Shown here: positions 1 to 11,714 of the stretch, one piece after another | How the letters are laid out: every line of letters starts with the position of its first letter | Numbering within the stretch: the stretch's first letter is position 1 | NCBI GenBank assembly: GCA_944474755.1 | Contig: OX104119.1 | Span: 1,537,075-1,601,074 of the forward strand | Length of the DNA: 64,000 bases | Reading direction: 5' to 3' | DNA from: Limnoperna fortunei | Lineage: Eukaryota; Mollusca; Bivalvia; Mytilida; Modiolidae | Notes under the pieces: generated by a model | What the model was told of the DNA's origin: nothing | The model's input: the letters and a program-made list of their open reading frames with translations, nothing else | The model's database searches: none | Program-made: the position numbers and the translations under genes

Positions 1-285
1 GTAAGATGAAACCAAGTTCATTTAGGTTTAAGTAAACCACATAAACCAGTTACATCACAAACCATTTCAAGGTGGATAGTAAAACTTATACAACAGGCTT
101 AAAAAATGAAAAACAAAGAGATAAAAAAGGTCAAAGAACATTCAACAAGGTCAATAGGACCCTCTTGGGCCAGTTTCAAAGGAGCAGCTTTGAAAAATGT
201 TTTAGAAAGTGCTGATTGGAGTACTGCAACAACATTTACAAAATTTTATTTGAAAGATGTAAAAGTTGATTTTTTAAATATATAA
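1..285 (+). pseudogene. C-terminal remnant of a tyrosine recombinase (DIRS/Crypton-like mobile element), left-truncated by the window
   Basis: Frame 1 reads through a recombinase C-terminus interrupted by a TGA at 7-9 and a TAA at 100-102, and ends at a TAA at 283-285. Between the stops it reads KPHKPVTSQTISRWIVKLI, which resembles the helix before the catalytic core of animal tyrosine recombinases. Further on are HSTRS (the H-x-x-R catalytic motif) and, about 30 residues later, ADWSSATTFTKFYLK, where the Tyr sits at the position of the nucleophile. The two in-frame stops make it a decayed copy. Similar domains occur in DIRS-type retroelements and in Cryptons in cnidarians and molluscs; the fragment is too short to choose. 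There is no sign that it belongs to a host gene. Confidence 0.7.
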
Positions 286-377
286 TATATATATATATTT
301 TTCCAGCTTGAGATTTTTCCTGTCGAGCTGGATTTGGTGTATATAGTTTTTCCAGATGATTTTGTTTGTTGATTATT

Positions 378-495
378 GACATTTATACAATAAATGGACA
401 AGGATAGTCATTTACTTGTGTGGGATTTTAATTAATGACATTTATGCAGTAAATGGACAAGGATAGTCATTTACTTGTGTGGGATTTTATTCACG
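378..495. repeat. Tandem duplication, 59-bp unit x2
   Basis: A segment beginning gacatttatacaataaatgg at 378 recurs 59 bp later at 437 with two substitutions near its start (gcagtaaatgg). Both copies end in acttgtgtgggatttta. No coding potential is seen. Confidence 0.85.
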
Positions 496-579
496 GTTTT
501 TAAATTTGGAAACGCTGAAGACTTCATATTTCCTGATATCATGATTCCACAGCAGAAGGATTGCTACCAAATCAAGGTA

Positions 580-1374
580 AATCCATATGTATATTTGTCA
601 GGTAGGTCGGTTAATTTATGAAATAAAATTACCAAATTTGTTCTCAAATTATAATTTTGTGAATAAATTATACCTACCTGACAAATATAACAACCCTCCC
701 AGCCTTCCCCATCATGATGCAGTTCAATATGGTGCCTCTCGGCGCCATATGAAGGTATCAATGTACTAATGCATAACGGTATGGGCGCGGCTATTTTATG
801 AGCACAAAGTAAAGCGTGAAAAAACTGTCAGGTTAAACGCGATTGGTCAATAAGAATTGCTAAAGTAATTAAGTAATTATATTTTGGAAGGAGATGCAAC
901 CTTTGGTATGAAAATACACACAAAAGGAGTTTTAAACACATTTTAGATGAAGAAATCAAATTTCGAATACGTAGGGGCACCTCTAGGAAATTTGAAAAAA
1001 ATGACACTCCCCTTTTTGACCCTCATTTTTCAATCATTAAAGCAATGCGAACCTATATTTTCAATAACACCAAATGAATCCCCTGTTCTTTTTAATAGAT
1101 AATCTCTATTAATTTAACATTAAATTAACTTTGTCTTTCGACGAAATAATAATCGAAAAGGGGTACCCCCATATGGAATATAACATTAAAAGGCCAATAG
1201 TTTTTTGCATTCTGAAACTAAAGCATGGAGACTGGGCGGAAGTCACGTCATAGCGATGTTTTTGACTTCCGAAGCGAGCTAATAACCGGAGTTAAGAAAT
1301 CCATATGTATATTTGTCAGGTAGGTATAATTTATTCACAAAATTATAATTTGAGAACAAATTTGGTAATTTTAT
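580..1374. repeat. Foldback-type element with 66-bp inverted and 28-bp direct repeats
   Basis: Positions 623-688 are the reverse complement of 1309-1374 over about 66 bp. A 28-bp direct repeat containing atatttgtcaggtaggt starts at 580 and again at 1298. The left end also contains a local inverted repeat (591-607 against 672-688). Such nested inverted ends suggest a small non-autonomous foldback element or a rearranged MITE. Short open frames on both strands here are by-products of the inverted repeat and are not annotated. Confidence 0.6.
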
Positions 1375-3084
1375 ATACAGTAATTGTGTTATATGTAAAT
1401 ATATTTAGATATGGATTTTCTTGTTTTCTTTAAATAATATAATCAACCTCAATAAACTCGGTATTACTTGACAGTCTCACCCTTTTTGTGTTGATTATTT
1501 GTTCTCGTTCTGAACATAGCTGACATAACGCTTTCTGTAGTAAAGCAAACGTCCAATCAATGAATAATTATTTTTCGAAGTATACAAGGTTTTAATAACA
1601 TACAAAATGGTAATGCCATGCCTATTTTTATTTGCCTTTCACCGTCGATTTGCTGAAGGAAACTGAACCAATTTTATAAAATCGTTAAAAAAGTCTAAAT
1701 ATTTTTCATTGTATTAAATTTCACACCATTTATACGGGTCAAAATAGTATACCCAATCAAGAAGTATTATAGATGAGCATGAGGGAAGCTGTGAACAAAA
1801 TTATTTCTGCAATACAACAACTTTCTTTTGGACATTATGTTTTTTGAGTTCGAACTCGTTTAAACCATTTACAATTTAGAATCAAGAAAAACAAAACACA
1901 AGCAAATGACATTTAAGAAACAAAGAAAAACATAGAAAACAGAACAACTGCATACAATATAAAGACCTAAATAATAATACAAGCAGAAGTTTTTTATGCG
2001 CATAGCGGAAAGCTTTGTGCTGCAGAGCAGCCTTTCTCATGAAAATGTGTGCAATTTCTTATCCTTTATTGGTTTTTTTCCAGTGGGAGACACAACAAGA
2101 CCAATAGAACCTAACCGTTATATAACCGATTTGTTTTTTCTCTAATTAGCGGCTTGTGTGCTTATTTCAATTTATTTTGCGGTACATCTCGGCTATTTCT
2201 TTAGCTCCATTTTGCGTTAATGGAATGAATGAGAAAATGACGTCATCGCTGCACAAAAGCAAGCTTCTTGAAATTAGAAAAAACCCTTAAACATTGTGTT
2301 TAAATCCATCGATCCAATTCTGCATTGTCCAGCAATAGTTAAAGCAGTACATTGCCTGTTGTGAGCACTGTTTGCTTTTAGTTTTATTAAGTAGAATACT
2401 GCGTTCATTAAGTGAATAACAACAAAATTTTAACTAGATTATAGAACACGTTCTCATTCAACGAGAGCTGTAACTCTTAAACATAGATACAATTATTATT
2501 AATTAGATATTAAAGTATTGTCTATGACTTATTTGTAATTACATTTTTAATTCCGCAAATCTTCTACAAAAAGTCCGAAATCGTCGTAAACTTTGCGAAA
2601 GTTTTGTGAATACGGCGTAAAGTTTCCGTATACGTTCCGTAAAAGATGCGAAAATGGTCCGTAAGGACTTCCACACATGTGGAATTTACGGAGACTTCGT
2701 GAATAAGATCCTTGGTCTAAAATGTTTAGTTACGTACTACACACTTTACAACCTTACACAGCCAACAACATGGCTTTCATGTAATCCCGGGCTTTCTATT
2801 TTGTTTCATTGCTAAAAAAAAAAAACCAAGACAAAACAGCTTTGAATTAGAAAAAAATAAATTGTCGTTGATATTATCTCTCTTTCCCGTTACTATCGTT
2901 CACTATTACGTATACTATTGCCAAATTTTCCTAGTCGAATATCTGTCTATACGAGCATTGTACAGCACAAAATACTAAATACTAATATTTTTCAGACGTG
3001 GAGGTTCAATCTTGCCCTAAACATGATGTTTAAAACGCAAAAGAAACGAAAATAACGACAAAAGATCATTCCACCAGTTTTTTT
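1375..3084. other. AT-rich intergenic DNA, no gene seen
   Basis: No open frame of note and no splice-consistent exon was found. The stretch holds an A13 run near 2813 and a loose cluster of tccgtaa/tgcgaaa-type subrepeats at about 2560-2700. Nothing else could be assigned. Confidence 0.5.
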
Positions 3085-3897
3085 ATACTGTAAACCAATA
3101 AAATTTCGCGTGATATAAACTTTCGCGGATTTCGCGAGGATGTAACAAACGCGAAAGTTTATATCCGCGAAAAGGTTTGGGAAAATGAATGATGAGGAAT
3201 GGCGACACTACTAACGTCGTGTAAAATACCAAGTGTGTTTGTTAACCCTTATTTAGAATTACTAAACTACGATTTCACAATGACAACTTCCGATTGATAA
3301 AACAGTTATCTTTTTTACGTTTTAATTAAAATCTTATTATTTGTCTGTTATCGTCCTGTTATTGACATCTGTTGGGCACTTGAAAGGACGAATTAATTAT
3401 TTAATTATGTCAAGTGTTAAAAGATCAAACGACTTATTAGCCGTTATGCAAACAGCAATCTACCTGGTAATTAAGAACTATGTACACCTACAGGCATGAC
3501 AGGCCAAAAAAGTAAGACGGTTCATTAAATTGTCGACTTAAAAATTATTCTATTCAATGTGTTGATTATGCAAACACGTGTTTAGATCTTTCGTTTTTAT
3601 TTGTTTTACAAATAACATATATTTAGTAAACTCAACTAAACTACATGTACTTGAGTTTATGTTAACGTGAAACCGTCGGCTATAAAAATCGATCGACAAT
3701 AAAAAACAGAAGACATCAGGGCGACAACTCAAATATTAATTATTTATTGTGTGCTCATTTTCTATACAAAGATCTGTAGATCCGTGAATATTTATTTTTT
3801 ATGATATCAATTTCGCGAAAGTTTTTATTCGCGAATCAGTCCATTGAATACAAACCGCGAAAGTTTGCTTACGCGAATATTAATTGGTTTACAGTAT
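3085..3897. mobile_element. MITE-like element with TIR ctgtaaaccaat and TA flanks
   Basis: The left end atactgtaaaccaat (3085-3099) is the exact reverse complement of the right end attggtttacagtat (3883-3897). Read as TA-ctgtaaaccaat...attggtttacag-TA, this fits a TA target duplication as used by Tc1/mariner-type elements. Just inside both ends are repeated cgcgaaagttt blocks (for example 3119-3176 and 3811-3877), giving CpG-containing subterminal repeats in otherwise AT-rich DNA. No transposase is encoded, so it is non-autonomous. Confidence 0.65.
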
Positions 3898-4800
3898 CTG
3901 CCATCTTGGTATAGTAGTAACGTACGTTACTATCATCATTTTAATACCAGTAAGTATGTTAATAATCTAACAATGACGTTGCCACAAAGAGTGTTGATCG
4001 TCTATGACGTTGATCACGAATACACGTGTTACACCCGGTGTAGACTCAAAGCGTTTTAGGCACGTAATATAATTTCCTGTAAGGTTTGCTCGACTCCATT
4101 TTCCATTCCTGATATTGGCACACAAACACGTAGCATTATATAAATAAAATGTCATAAAAGATACCAAGGTTATCAATTAACTACGCCAGACACGCATTTC
4201 GTCTTATCAAGTCTCATCAATGGCGCTCAAACACAAATAAATAAAGAAAAACATATAACACCTTTGATTCTTCTGTATTTTTAATAAACGTTAGCCATAA
4301 GGCAAATAATCTCGATGCTCTGGTATTTGTGTCTAGTGTTAGAAACATTGCAGACCTTACAAGGATGGTGCCCAGAGCGCCACCCACATAGCTGCCCAGC
4401 GCGCCTTTGGGTGGCGGATAAGGGCGGCCCTCTCGTTTGAATAAGCTGTATTCTCGTTTGTTACCTTGTTCTAGTTCTGAATACAGATAAAATGCTTCTC
4501 CCAGGGCGTTAAGCAAACATTTTGATCAATCAATTAAACGCTTGGTGTCTTTGATACACATTTTACTCGCTTAAAGATAAGCAATTAATTGCACGTGCAA
4601 CTGCCCTACTTATGTCCATAAAGATTGAATTAACAGCCAGTTTAAATTAAACGGACATTCAAATGTAAACACGAGCATGTTATTATGTCTCAATCACGCA
4701 ATTTGGGAAAATTCTTATTTGGACACAACTGTCCAACAACACCACACTTTACAACTCCACAAAGATCGGGCTTTTTTCGTATATAGTTGGTCTCATCAAA
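3898..4800. other. Intergenic DNA with dispersed-repeat fragments
   Basis: A piece at about 4140-4210 (aagataccaaggtta, actacgccagacacgc) matches a second copy at about 62138-62195. A piece at about 4407-4440 (gtggcggataagggcggccc) matches the reverse complement of about 61425-61470. These look like fragments of interspersed mussel repeats. The 99-codon minus-strand frame at 4217-4516 overlaps this repeat and I do not accept it as a gene. Confidence 0.45.
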
Positions 4801-5064
4801 AGAAAATTCTCGTAAAACTGCAATGATACGTCTTTATGTTATATTTAAATTGTTCGAAGTGCATTTTTTAAAGTAAAATGCATACTTTCGTTTTGGCAAA
4901 TTAATTCTTGAAAATAAATTTTTACATTTTTTTTCTGGAATATATTCCGTTTCATGTCGACAATCGATCAATCAAAAATTTATTTCGTCGATGAAAGCGA
5001 AAATATTATTGTTCTGTGTATTGCGACTTGACTAAAGTTACAAATAAAGTACCATCTTAATGGA

Positions 5065-5215
5065 AAAATAACACGTCGTACTGGATAAACTACACGTCTT
5101 ACTGGGTACAGTACACATCTTACATGGTAAATAACACGTCTTTCTAGGTAAATTACACGCCTACTTGATAAATTACACATCTTACCAGATACATTACACG
5201 TCTAAATTACAAGGA
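5065..5215. repeat. 21-bp minisatellite, about 7 degenerate copies
   Basis: Successive units of the form acacgtcttactgggtaaatt recur about every 21 bp between roughly 5065 and 5215. Copies differ by several substitutions. Confidence 0.6.
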
Positions 5216-5394
5216 AATTCATGAACCGTTACTTAACTTCCGTCATCTGTCATTCACACTAGAACGTTAGTGATCCTAGCTGTGTTTACAACTTGTATCC
5301 AAAAAAAAGGTTCGTGTGCGTTTGAAAGCTTTCGTAATACTACTGTAACGACAGACAGCAGACATTTGGAACACTAATGTAACGATGGAGAACG

Positions 5395-6232
5395 TACATT
5401 ACGTACCCAAGAAGATTCGTAACGTTCACCAAACGCCAGGAACTACTCCGAAATGTAAATAACGTTCACCACACAACAGGAACTACACTCCAAAATACAG
5501 CGTTCTGCTCACACCGGGAACTACTCAGAAAGACAGAGTTCTGCACACACCGGGAACTACTCTAAATAAAATATTCATCAAACACCGGGAACTATTCCGC
5601 AGTATGTCGTTTTCCACGCGGGAAATACTCCGAAATACCACGTTCATCAAACACCGGGAATGACTTCGAAACACAGCGCTTATTAAACGCTAGGTACTAC
5701 TCCTAAATGCAACGTTCATCAAACCCCGGGGAACTTCTACTAAATACAACGTTAATCAATCGCCGGCAACTACTTTAAATACAAAGTTCATTACACTCCT
5801 GGAACTACTCCTAAATGCAACGTTCATCAAATCCCGGGGAACTTCTACTAAATACAACGGTAATCAATCGCCTGCAGCCACTCCGAAATACAATGTTCAT
5901 TAAACGACGGGAACAACTCCGAAATACAACATTCATCAAACGCCAAGGCGTTACTCCGAAATGCAACGTTTATCAAACGCCTCAAAAATATAAATAACGT
6001 TCACCACACACCGGTAACTACTCCAAAATACACCGTTCTGCATACACCAGGAACTACTCCAAAATAAAACATGCATCAAACACGGGAATTGCTATTCTGC
6101 AATATGTCGTTTACCAAACGACGGGAGCTACTCCGAAATACTACGTTCATCAAATGCCAGGAATGACTCCGAAACACAGCACTTATTAAACGCTAGGAAC
6201 TACTCAGAAATGCAACGATCATCAAACCCGGT
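5395..6232. repeat. Degenerate minisatellite of about 36 bp
   Basis: Units resembling cgttcatcaaacgccgggaa followed by ctactccgaaatacaa repeat about every 35-37 bp, roughly 23 times, with strong divergence. A pair of larger blocks (about 5702-5770 and 5812-5880) is more alike than neighbouring units, indicating local duplication of several units. The array is bracketed by two copies of a sequence of about 38 bp (4801-4838 and 6233-6270). Confidence 0.75.
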
Positions 6233-6268
6233 GGAAAATTCTTGCAAAACTGCAATGATACTTCTTTA

Positions 6269-9200
6269 TGATGTATCAGTTGAATGGTAATCAGTATTAG
6301 ACCTGTTTATGTGGTCAGTTGTATGGTAGTCAGTATTAGACCTGTGTGTGTGGTCCTTGTATGGTAATCAGTATTAGACCTGTGTATGTGGTTACTTGTA
6401 TGGTAATCAGTATTAGACCTGTGTATATGGTCAGTTGCATGGTAATCAGTATTAGACGTTAGACGTGTTTATGTGGTCAGTTGTATGGTAGTCAGTATTA
6501 TACCTGTGTATGTGGTCACTTGTATGGTAATCAGTATTAGACCTGTGCATGTGGTCACTTGTATGGTTATCAGTATTAGACCTGTGTATGTGGTCACTTG
6601 TATGGTAATCAGTATTAGACCTGTGTGTGTGGTCACTTGTATGGTAAGTAGTATTAGACCTGTGTATGTGGTCACTTGTATGGTAATCAGTATTAAACCT
6701 GTGAATGTGGTCACTTGTATGGTAATCAGTATTAGACCTGTGTATGTGGTCACTTGTATGGTAATCAGTATTAGACCTGTGTATATGGTCAGTTGCATGG
6801 TAATCAGTATTAGACGTTAGACGTGTTTATGTGGTCAGTTGTATGGTAGTCAGTATAATACCTGTGCATGTGGTCAGTTGCATGGTAATCAGTATTAGAC
6901 CTGTGTATGTGGTCAGTTGTATGGTAATCAGTGTTAGACCTGTGTATGTGGTCAATTGTATGGTAATCAGTATTAGACCTGTATATGTGGTCAGTTGCTT
7001 GGTAATCAGTATTAGACGTGTATATGTGGTCAGTTGTATGGTAATCAGTATTAGACCTGTTTATGTGGTCAGTTGTATGGTAATCAGTATTTGACCAGTT
7101 TAAATGGTCAGTTGTTTGGTAATCAGTATTAGACCTGTTATATATATGGTCAGATGTATGGTAATCAGTATTAGATCCATTTACTTTGTTAGTTGTATGG
7201 TGATCAGTATTAGACCTGTTTATGTAGTCAGTTGTATAGTAATCAATATTAAACCTGTTTGGATGGTCAGTTGTATGGTAATAAGTATTAAAACCTGTGT
7301 ATGTGGTCCTTGTATGGCAATCAGTATTAGACCTGTGTATGTGGTCACTTGTATGGTAATCAGTATTAGACCTGTGTATGTGGTCACTTGTATGGTAATC
7401 AGTATTAGACCTGTGTATATGGTCAGTTGCATGGTAATCAGTATTAGACGTGTTTATGTGGTCAGTTGTATGGTAGTCAGTATAATACCTGTGTATGTGG
7501 TCAGTTGCATGGTAATCAGTATTAGACCTGTTTATGTGGTCAGTTGTATGGTAATCAGTATTGACCAGTTAAAATGGTCAGTTGTTTGGTAATCAGTAAT
7601 AGACCTGTTTATGTGGTCAGTTGTATCGTAGTCAGTATTAGACCTGTTTATATGATCAGTTGTATGGTAATCAGTATTAGACCTGTTTATGTGGTCAATT
7701 GTGTGGTAATCAGTATAAGACCTGTTTTGTGGTCAGTTGTATGGTAATCAGAATTAGACCTGTTTATGTGGTCAGTTGTGTGCTAATCAGTATAAGACCT
7801 GTTTATGTGGTCAGTTGTATGGTAATCAGTATGAGACCTGTTTATATGGTCAGTTGTATGGTAATCAGTATTAGACCTGTGTATGTGGTCACTTGAATGG
7901 TAATCAGTATTAGACCTATTTATGTGGTCACTTGAATGGTAATCAGTCTTAGACCTGTGTTTGGGTCACTTGTATGGTAATCAGTATTAGACCTGTATAT
8001 GTGGTCAGTTGCATGGTTATCAGTATTAGACGTGTTTGTGGTCAGTTGTATGGTAATCAGTATTAGACCTGTATATGAGGTCAGTTGTATCGTAGTCAGT
8101 ATTAGACCTGTTTATATGATCAGTTGTATGGTAATCAGTATTAGACCTGTTTATGTGGTCAGTTGTATGGTAATCAGTATTAGACCTGTTTATGTGGTCA
8201 GTTGTATAGTAATTAGTATTGGACCTGTTTATGTTGTCAGTTCTATGGTAATCAGTATCAGACCTGTTTATGTGGTCGGTTGTATGGTAATCAGTATTAG
8301 ACGTGTTTATGTGGTCAGTTGTATGGTAGTCAGTATAATACCTGTGTATGTGGTCAGTTGCATGGTAATCAGTATTAGACCTGTGTATGTAGTCAGTTGC
8401 ATGGTAATCAGTGTTAGACCTGTGTATGTGGTCACTTTTATGGTGATCAGTATAAGATCTGTATATGTGGTCAGTTGCATGGGAATCAGTATTAGACGTG
8501 TTTATGTGGTCATTTGTATGGTAATCAGTATTAGACCTGTTTATGTGGTCAGTTGTATGGTAATCAGTATTGACCAGTTTAAATGGTCAGTTGTTTGGTA
8601 ATCAGTATTATACCTGTTTATGTGGTCAGTTGTATCGTAGTCAGTATTAGACCTGTTTATATGATCAGTTGTATGGTAATCAGTATTAGACCTGTTTATG
8701 TGGTCAATTGTGTGGTAATCAGTATAAGACCTGTTTTTGTGGTCAGTTGTATGGTAATCAGAATTAGACCTGTTTATGTGGTCAGTTGTGTCCTAATCAG
8801 TATAAGACCTGTTTATGTGGTCAGTTGTTTGGTAATCAGTATGAGACCCGTTTATATGGTCAGTTGTATGGTAATCAGTATTAGACCTGTGTATGTGGTC
8901 CCTTGAATGGTAATCAGTATAAGACCTGTTTATGTGGTCACTTGAATGGTAATCAGTCTTAGACCTGTGTATGTGGTAACTTGTATGGTAATCAATATTA
9001 GACCTGTATATGTGGTCAGTTGTATCTTAGTCAGTATTAGACCTGTTTATATGATCAGTTGTATTGTAATCAGTATTAGACCTGTTTATGTGGTCAGTTG
9101 TATGGTAATCAGTATTAGACCTGTTTATGTGGTCAGTTGTATATTAATTAGTATTGGACCTGTTTATGTTGTCAGTTCTATGGTAATCAGTATTAGACCT

Positions 9201-9463
9201 GTTTATGTTTTCAATTGTATGGTAATCAGTATTAGACCTGTTTATTTGGGCAGTTGTATGGTAATCAGTATTAGACCTGTTTATGTGGGCAGTTGTATGG
9301 TAATCAGTATTAGTCCTGTTTATGTGGTCACTTTTATGGTAATCAGTATTAGATCTGTATATGAGGTCAGTTGCATGGTAATCAGTGTTAGACCTGTTTG
9401 TGTGGTCAGTTGTATGGTAATCAGTACGTATTAGACCTGTTTATGAGGTCAGATGTATAGTAA
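6269..9463. repeat. 39-bp minisatellite, about 82 copies
   Basis: The unit is close to gtggtcagttgtatggtaat followed by cagtattagacctgtttat, 39 bp. Because 39 is a multiple of three, the plus strand shows long open frames with period VVSCMVISIRPVY and the minus strand shows similar frames. Frame breaks occur where single units gain or lose bases. Larger multi-unit blocks are repeated, for example about 7670-7900 and 8640-8910. An isolated half unit lies at about 10871-10889. I treat the frames as periodicity artefacts. Confidence 0.92.
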
Positions 9464-9698
9464 TGAATAATTGGTTCTTACATATGTTTCTGGGAAGGAC
9501 TGGGTTATCTTCCATGAAAGATAAATTTGTATGTCTTTTTGTGAGTGGAGCTCAGCAGAATGACAAAAATAAAACTCTAAAAATCATGAGTGGAAGATCA
9601 CCTGAGCTTTCCCAGAAACGCATGAAAATACCTATTTCTCCCTTAAACCAACAACTTTCACATTGTGATGGCCTATAGACTCTCCATTGTTTAATATC

Positions 9699-9790
9699 CA
9701 GCATCCAATCACCTGCAACAAGGACGTTAAACAAGAATGTTGTTATGCTACCATAGTAACATTCTTGTTTCATGTGTTTGATTGGATGAT
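9699..9790. repeat. Imperfect inverted repeat (hairpin)
   Basis: An inner stem pairs aaacaagaatgtt (9729-9741) with aacattcttgttt (9758-9770). An outer stem pairs catccaatca (about 9702) with tgattggatg (about 9780). It could be a small foldback element. Confidence 0.6.
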
Positions 9791-9799
9791 GCAGCGTGT

Positions 9800-10150
9800 A
9801 CAAATGAGTCACCTCTGACAAACACATGTCACTTCACAAATATCATAGAAGCTAGTGACATGCTATCACAAGACACATATCACAAATTTTATTTATTTTA
9901 TATACATAAAACATTTCACTCCAACACATGTCCTCTCACAAAGTCAAGATATAATTTACATCACACGTATCTCAAGGACACATGTCATCTCTCACAAACA
10001 CTAAACTCTGGCACATTCCACACATCATCTCATAGACATGTGTCACATGGAGTAATATCATCTCGCATGACATCACACCGACCAATGACACATCTCACAA
10101 TGAGATATATCATCCCACAGGGACAGGTATCACCTATCACAGTCTTTTGA
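9800..10150. repeat. Degenerate acacatgtcac-rich repeats
   Basis: Irregular repeats built on acacatgtcac and tctcacaa motifs fill this stretch. They create a 122-codon plus-strand frame rich in T, H and S that resembles no protein family I know. I list it as low-complexity DNA, not a gene. Confidence 0.5.
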
Positions 10151-10339
10151 AAAACCACGTTAGTGAATAATTAACCAATTATTTTAATCATTTCATGTAT
10201 TTTATTTTATTTCAAGTAAATCATTTAACAGAGTAATCATACTGATTACAAAAGAATACAAAATAATTAACATCATTTTTATTTTGTAACTTTTTATATT
10301 ACAAGGTATCACTACTACACATAGAAATTAAAATACCGG

Positions 10340-10806
10340 ATGTTATAACCAGTCTGTGAATATGATAAATAAATTGTTGACATGTCATTACAATACACAA
10401 ATATAACCAAGTCAGTGAATATGATACATGTACTGTAAATAAATTGTTGTCTTGTCATTACAATACACAAATATAACCAAGTCAGTGAATATGATACATG
10501 TACTGTAAATAAATTGTTGACATGTCATTACAATACACAAATATAACCAAGTCAGTGAATATGATACATGTACTGTAAATAAATTGTTGACATGTCATTA
10601 CAATACACAAATATAACCAAGTCAGTGAATATGATACATGTACTGTAAATAAATTGTTGTCTTGTCATTACAATACACAAATATAACCAAGTCAGTGAAT
10701 ATGATACATGTACTGTAAATAAATTGTTGACATGTCATTACAATACACAAATATAACCAAGTCAGTGAATATGATACATGTACTGTAAATAAATTGTTGA
10801 CTTGTG
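10340..10806. repeat. 70-bp tandem array, six full copies
   Basis: Units start with catgtcattacaatacacaa or cttgtcattacaatacacaa at 10381, 10451, 10521, 10591, 10661 and 10731, exactly 70 bp apart and nearly identical. A partial diverged unit precedes them from about 10342. The flanks (about 10200-10310 and 10890-10985) are also related to each other through actgattacaaaagaatac and attgattacaaaagaatac. Confidence 0.93.
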
Positions 10807-11055
10807 ATTTTAATCAAAACATACATTAAATTGTTTACATTCAAGGAGAAGTCCTACAATGATCAATCATTATTAGACCTGTTTATGTAAAAACCATTGA
10901 ACAGAATAATTATATTGATTACAAAAGAATACACAGAAATTGACATGACATTTATTTAGTAACTATTTATATAACATGTCTAATTATAAATATATAGGTC
11001 AGTAGGTCAACCTTTCTAAACATGTCATCATGTCAAATTTCATACTATATTTGTC

Positions 11056-11398
11056 ATTTGTAACATGAATCCTTTGTTCTTTTTAACGAATAAACAAGAA
11101 ACGACGAGTAGGTATGCTCTAAATTAAAACACTTGTATAATATTGCATGAAAGGTCACGTGTGCCTGTTAAACTCAAGGGAAAAACAGCCATGCAATAAC
11201 CAACTACAATTATCCGATAATGCACAGTAACACTCCGCCTTAATTATGTCAAATTTTATTGATTTTCAACGCAAAAGGATAGCACGAGCTTCCAATATTA
11301 GCTTTTCATTTGATTAGTCGAATATCGGTCGCACCATAATTAACACCGCCCTCTTTATTTATAACCAATTATTAATGGGCGGGATTCATGTTACAAAT
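11056..11398. mobile_element. Short MITE-like element with 17-bp TIRs
   Basis: atttgtaacatgaatcc (11056-11072) is the exact reverse complement of ggattcatgttacaaat (11382-11398). The 343-bp interior has no coding frame. I cannot see a clear target-site duplication. Confidence 0.5.
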
Positions 11399-11400
11399 CA

Positions 11401-11495
11401 TTTATAGCACCGCCTTCCTCGTTAGACAAATACACCTTCTCGCGCTAAAGCGCTCGAAGGTGTATCTGTCTAACTCAGAAATCCGTGCTATAAAT
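11401..11495. repeat. Hairpin-forming inverted repeat
   Basis: tttatagcac (11401-11410) pairs with gtgctataaa (11485-11494). Inside this, gttagacaaatacaccttc (from 11421) pairs with gaaggtgtatctgtctaac (ending 11474), around a loop that can itself fold (gcgctaaagcgc). It lies just downstream of the B-box/NHL gene in its transcription direction. Confidence 0.65.
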
Positions 11496-11714
11496 ATAAC
11501 ATATTTAAGAGTCCATTAGACAGAATATTATCTTTAATTCTTTACATATTCACAATATTTGACCTGGTTTTTCAGTTCACATTTAATGTAGTAATTTAAT
11601 ACATTGATACACATTGTTTACATCCAGTGATCAATAACAACAGATAAGTCAGACATTTGTAAACTACATGATCACTTCCTGGTGTCAATCAGAATATATT
11701 GTAATGTGGATTAT

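Noticed and set aside
4217..4516. 99-codon minus-strand frame
   Set aside because: It includes a dispersed repeat fragment with a relative at 61.4 kb and shows no domain or exon structure.
6473..9434. Several plus-strand frames with period VVSCMVISIRPVY
   Set aside because: Product of the 39-bp minisatellite; no conserved N- or C-terminus and multiple breaks.
9782..10150. 122-codon plus-strand frame rich in Thr, His and Ser
   Set aside because: Composed of degenerate acacatgtcac repeats; low complexity without a family match.
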